A stretch of 6,905 nt of DNA from the NCBI GenBank assembly GCA_020056205.1, contig JAGVIF010000549.1, positions 1 through 6,905 on the forward strand, written 5' to 3'. The notes below the pieces were generated by a model. The model had not been told where the DNA came from. It saw only the letters and a program-made list of their open reading frames with translations, and searched no databases. The translations under genes were made by a program, and so were the position numbers. This DNA is from Lentisphaeria bacterium (GTDB lineage: Bacteria; Verrucomicrobiota; Lentisphaeria; Victivallales; GWF2-50-93). Every line of letters begins with the position of its first letter. Positions within the stretch are counted from its first letter, which is position 1. Below, piece after piece: positions 4,915 to 6,905 of the stretch.

Positions 4915-5631
4915 ATGGCCATGAACATAAGAGGCATTGATAAATTTTCATTGATAGATTATCCGGGCAAAATTGCATGCATAATTTTTATAGGAGGATG
5001 CAATTTCAGATGCCCTTACTGCCACAATCCGCACCTCGTCCTAGCTCCTTCCACTCAGCCGAGAATATCAGAAAACTCCTTCTTAAAATTTCTCGACAGC
5101 AGAAAAAATAAAATAGACGGAGTAGTTATAAGCGGAGGAGAGCCGACGTTGAGAAAAGATCTGCCGCAGTTCGCGGTCAAAATAAAAGAACGCGGGTTTC
5201 TTGTCAAGCTCGACACAAACGGAAGCAATCCGGAAAAAGCGGCCGAAATGATTGAGAAACAATGCGTTGACGCATTCGGAATAGACTACAAAGGGACGAT
5301 TGAAAACTATCCCGAATTAACCGGATGTGATAATGACGCAAGAGAAAAAGTCGCCGAAACTATACGCGCATGCGCGGTGTCAGGACTGTTTTTGGAGATC
5401 AGAACCACCGTCCACAAAAGATACCTCTCCTTTGAAAAACTTGAAAAAATGCGGCTTGAGCTTGACAATCTCGGCGTTCAAGACTGGATACTGCAGCAAT
5501 TTCATCCGGCGGAACTGATAGACCAAAGCTTGAATGCAGAGGATACCTACTCTGACTCTGAGCTTGCGAATTTCGCAAAAAATCTCCGCAAAACAAGAGC
5601 GCGGGGAGTAAAAGGCCGTTTCATAGCATAA
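4915..5631 (+). CDS. nrdG: Radical-SAM activase of anaerobic ribonucleotide reductase (NrdG2 type)
   Basis: This 238-aa cytoplasmic iron-sulfur protein is predicted to cleave S-adenosylmethionine reductively and abstract hydrogen from the glycine of the reductase. The cluster motif is C29-x3-C33-x2-C36, in the G-G-C-N-F-R-C-P-Y-C-H-N-P context typical of NrdG2 and pyruvate formate-lyase activase relatives. It is preceded by F-S-L-I-D-Y-P-G (11-18). The SAM-binding G-G-E-P is at 74-77, L-D-T-N-G at 99-103, D-Y-K-G at 124-127 and L-Q-Q-F-H-P at 193-198. There is no extra ferredoxin insert, so it is the short NrdG2-like form. ATG 4915 is preferred because AGGG (4904-4907) lies seven bases upstream; the ATG at 4921 (two residues shorter) is too far from it. 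Proximity to nrdD and the glycyl-radical ORF supports this target over another glycyl-radical enzyme. Expression probably needs readthrough of the terminator directly upstream, as no separate promoter is visible. Its TAA lies three bases from the stop of the convergent dehydrogenase gene. Confidence 0.9.
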   Translation: MAMNIRGIDKFSLIDYPGKIACIIFIGGCNFRCPYCHNPHLVLAPSTQPRISENSFLKFLDSRKNKIDGVVISGGEPTLRKDLPQFAVKIKERGFLVKLDTNGSNPEKAAEMIEKQCVDAFGIDYKGTIENYPELTGCDNDAREKVAETIRACAVSGLFLEIRTTVHKRYLSFEKLEKMRLELDNLGVQDWILQQFHPAELIDQSLNAEDTYSDSELANFAKNLRKTRARGVKGRFIA

Positions 5632-5634
5632 GGT

Positions 5635-6771
5635 TTATTGCCCGAGACGTTTCCACACCGGCTCGAGGTCGAAGACCTTTTCTTTAAGCCGCGCCTCATC
5701 AATTGCGAGCGCCACCACCGAACCGCGCAATCCCTCAACCCCGCTTGATTTTGGCTTGGAAGAGTTGAGTATCGAGTCCGCAAGCTCGGAGGCTATAACG
5801 CCGTCGCCGCCACCGTGCATGTCCCCGCTAAAAATTATCTCACGCGCTTTTTCTCCGATTTTAGCGACTTTTAGAGATAATGAGTAAAGTTCGGCAATCA
5901 TTGTTCCTTCCGTGCACGAAAAATACATTCTCCTCTCTGGAATGGCGTTGGAAAGCGTAGCCTGAAATGTCACTCTGACTTTATTCCTGTATTGAAGTAT
6001 GGCAACTTGATTGTCTATGATGTCTTTTTCGGATTCAAAAGGACATGCCACCCCATGCGGATCAGGCCAGCCGGCAAACGGATTTTGTCCTTCGATTTTT
6101 ATTTTCGACGGGATGTGTTTGTTTTCCGGCGTGAAGAAGTCAAGCCCGCCGAACGACGCCGCTTTAGACGGCAGAGACTCGATGAACCAGTTGAGCAAAT
6201 CAAGGTCATGACAGCATTTCTCAAGAATGTGAGGCCCTGCGAATTTCGCAAGCCTGCGCCAGTTCTTCATTATGTATGATCCGTGATCGGGCGCGACGTT
6301 CTCATTCGCGTCTATGCTGAGGATTTTTCCAATCTCTCCGGACTCAAGAATTTCCTTGACTTTTCTGTACAATGGCGAATACCGCAGCACGAATCCGGTC
6401 GCGAACAACAGTGATGTCTTCTTGTGCGCCTTATAGATGGCCTCGCAGTCGTCTATGGTTGTCGCGAGCGGTTTTTCGGCAAACACATGTTTTCCGGCTT
6501 CAAACGCGGCTATGATATGCTCTTTATGGCAGTGATTAGGGGAAAACACCGCTATCCATTCGCAGTTTTTATCTTCTATCACATCCTCAAATCTACCGCA
6601 AATTTTCGCTTCTACGCTATGCGTCGCGTCAATCAGGCTCTTTGAACGTTCCTTGTCAGGGTCAAATACTGAAGAAATTTTAATTCCCGGATGCTTGTTT
6701 GTTACGTTTTCGAGCAAGTGGCTCCTGCCGCCGGCTCCTATAACTCCTATTTTTCTCTCTTTTTCTTTCAT
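5635..6771 (-). CDS. Gfo/Idh/MocA-family NAD(P)-dependent oxidoreductase
   Basis: This 378-aa cytoplasmic protein belongs to the glucose-fructose oxidoreductase / inositol dehydrogenase / MocA family, which oxidises or reduces sugars, cyclitols and related compounds. The start at 6771 is chosen because AAGGGAG (6778-6784, minus strand) lies six bases upstream; an in-frame ATG at 6813 would add 14 residues without such a site. The N-terminal Rossmann fold has G9-V-I-G-A-G-G-R-S17, and the family signature E99-K100-P101 includes the usual catalytic lysine. The C-terminal domain opens with R130-Y-S-P and has C187-H188-D-L-D-L-L-N-W, where His188 is the likely substrate-site histidine. G-D-M-H-G-G-G-D (316-323) lies near the end. 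Length and domain order are normal. The substrate cannot be deduced, and no sugar transporter or kinase is in view. It is convergent with nrdG and not part of that operon; a functional link is unlikely. Confidence 0.9.
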   Translation of the reverse strand: MKEKERKIGVIGAGGRSHLLENVTNKHPGIKISSVFDPDKERSKSLIDATHSVEAKICGRFEDVIEDKNCEWIAVFSPNHCHKEHIIAAFEAGKHVFAEKPLATTIDDCEAIYKAHKKTSLLFATGFVLRYSPLYRKVKEILESGEIGKILSIDANENVAPDHGSYIMKNWRRLAKFAGPHILEKCCHDLDLLNWFIESLPSKAASFGGLDFFTPENKHIPSKIKIEGQNPFAGWPDPHGVACPFESEKDIIDNQVAILQYRNKVRVTFQATLSNAIPERRMYFSCTEGTMIAELYSLSLKVAKIGEKAREIIFSGDMHGGGDGVIASELADSILNSSKPKSSGVEGLRGSVVALAIDEARLKEKVFDLEPVWKRLGQ

Positions 6772-6837
6772 AGATATCTCCCTTGTTCTTTTTAAATTGC
6801 GATTAAAATACACCGTTAAACTTATTAAAAAATGGAT

Positions 6838-6850
6838 AAATCAATGATTT
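6838..6850. promoter_or_regulatory. 13-bp palindrome upstream of the oxidoreductase gene
   Basis: AAATCA (6838-6843) and TGATTT (6845-6850) form a perfect inverted repeat about one central base, 67-79 bases upstream of the oxidoreductase start. Its size and place suit an operator, but chance is possible in AT-rich DNA and I see no confident promoter around it. The half-site resembles part of a CRP/FNR-type half-site, but the spacing is wrong for those proteins. Confidence 0.25.
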
Positions 6851-6860
6851 TTATATCGAG

Positions 6861-6896
6861 GATTCGGTTTATTTTTCGGCAACTCATTCGGACTAT
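6861..6896. repeat. Three TTCGG motifs with a 12-base period
   Basis: TTCGG occurs at 6863, 6875 and 6887, exactly 12 bases apart, inside loosely similar 12-base units. It lies upstream of the oxidoreductase gene at the right edge of the window. It could be a repeated binding site or the edge of a repeat, but the units are degenerate and only three are present. No gene is recognisable between 6785 and 6905. Confidence 0.3.
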
Positions 6897-6905
6897 ATTC
6901 ATACA

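Noticed and set aside
6772..6813. Upstream ATG extending the oxidoreductase by 14 residues
   Set aside because: AAGGGAG lies within that extension, six bases before the ATG at 6771, and family members begin just before the Rossmann strand.

Overview
The window is about 6.9 kb of mid-GC bacterial chromosome, apparently from an organism with anaerobic metabolism. Its core is a class III (oxygen-sensitive, glycyl-radical) ribonucleotide reductase locus. The lineage cannot be fixed from sequence alone. Repeated intergenic TATCCAA motifs, an ACCCGCC/GGCGGGT palindrome and a Gfo/Idh/MocA dehydrogenase remind me of uncultured PVC-group genomes (Lentisphaerota/Kiritimatiellota-like). That is an impression, not a demonstration.

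Layout. 1-362: an uncertain left edge, a GC-rich palindrome and a 65-aa two-helix membrane protein (+). 363-584: non-coding, repeat-rich spacer. 585-2219 (-): a 544-aa receiver plus histidine-kinase-like ATPase protein that lacks the usual phospho-accepting histidine. 2220-2607: divergent control region with an inverted repeat, two NrdR-type boxes 31 bp apart centre to centre, and a candidate promoter for nrdD. 2608-4614 (+): NrdD catalytic polypeptide (668 aa), which stops before a functional glycyl-radical domain. 4713-4868 (+): a 51-aa ORF encoding exactly the missing glycyl-radical domain. 4883-4914: a strong intrinsic terminator. 4915-5631 (+): NrdG2-type radical-SAM activase, whose start codon abuts the terminator U-tract. 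5635-6771 (-): Gfo/Idh/MocA oxidoreductase, convergent with nrdG. 6772-6905: its upstream region.

How it fits together. NrdG would use S-adenosylmethionine and its 4Fe-4S cluster to place a glycyl radical on the reductase. In this locus the radical glycine is most plausibly Gly16 of the separate 51-aa peptide, which must dock on the 668-aa NrdD to support dNTP synthesis. The break falls inside the C-terminal zinc motif (large chain ends its match at C-P-K, the small chain resumes at K-C-G), so a zinc site shared between chains is a natural hypothesis for assembly. NrdR boxes suggest dATP/ATP-responsive repression of the unit, and the terminator in front of nrdG suggests the activase is made in smaller amounts than the reductase. 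This two-piece NrdD is the most interesting item in the window.
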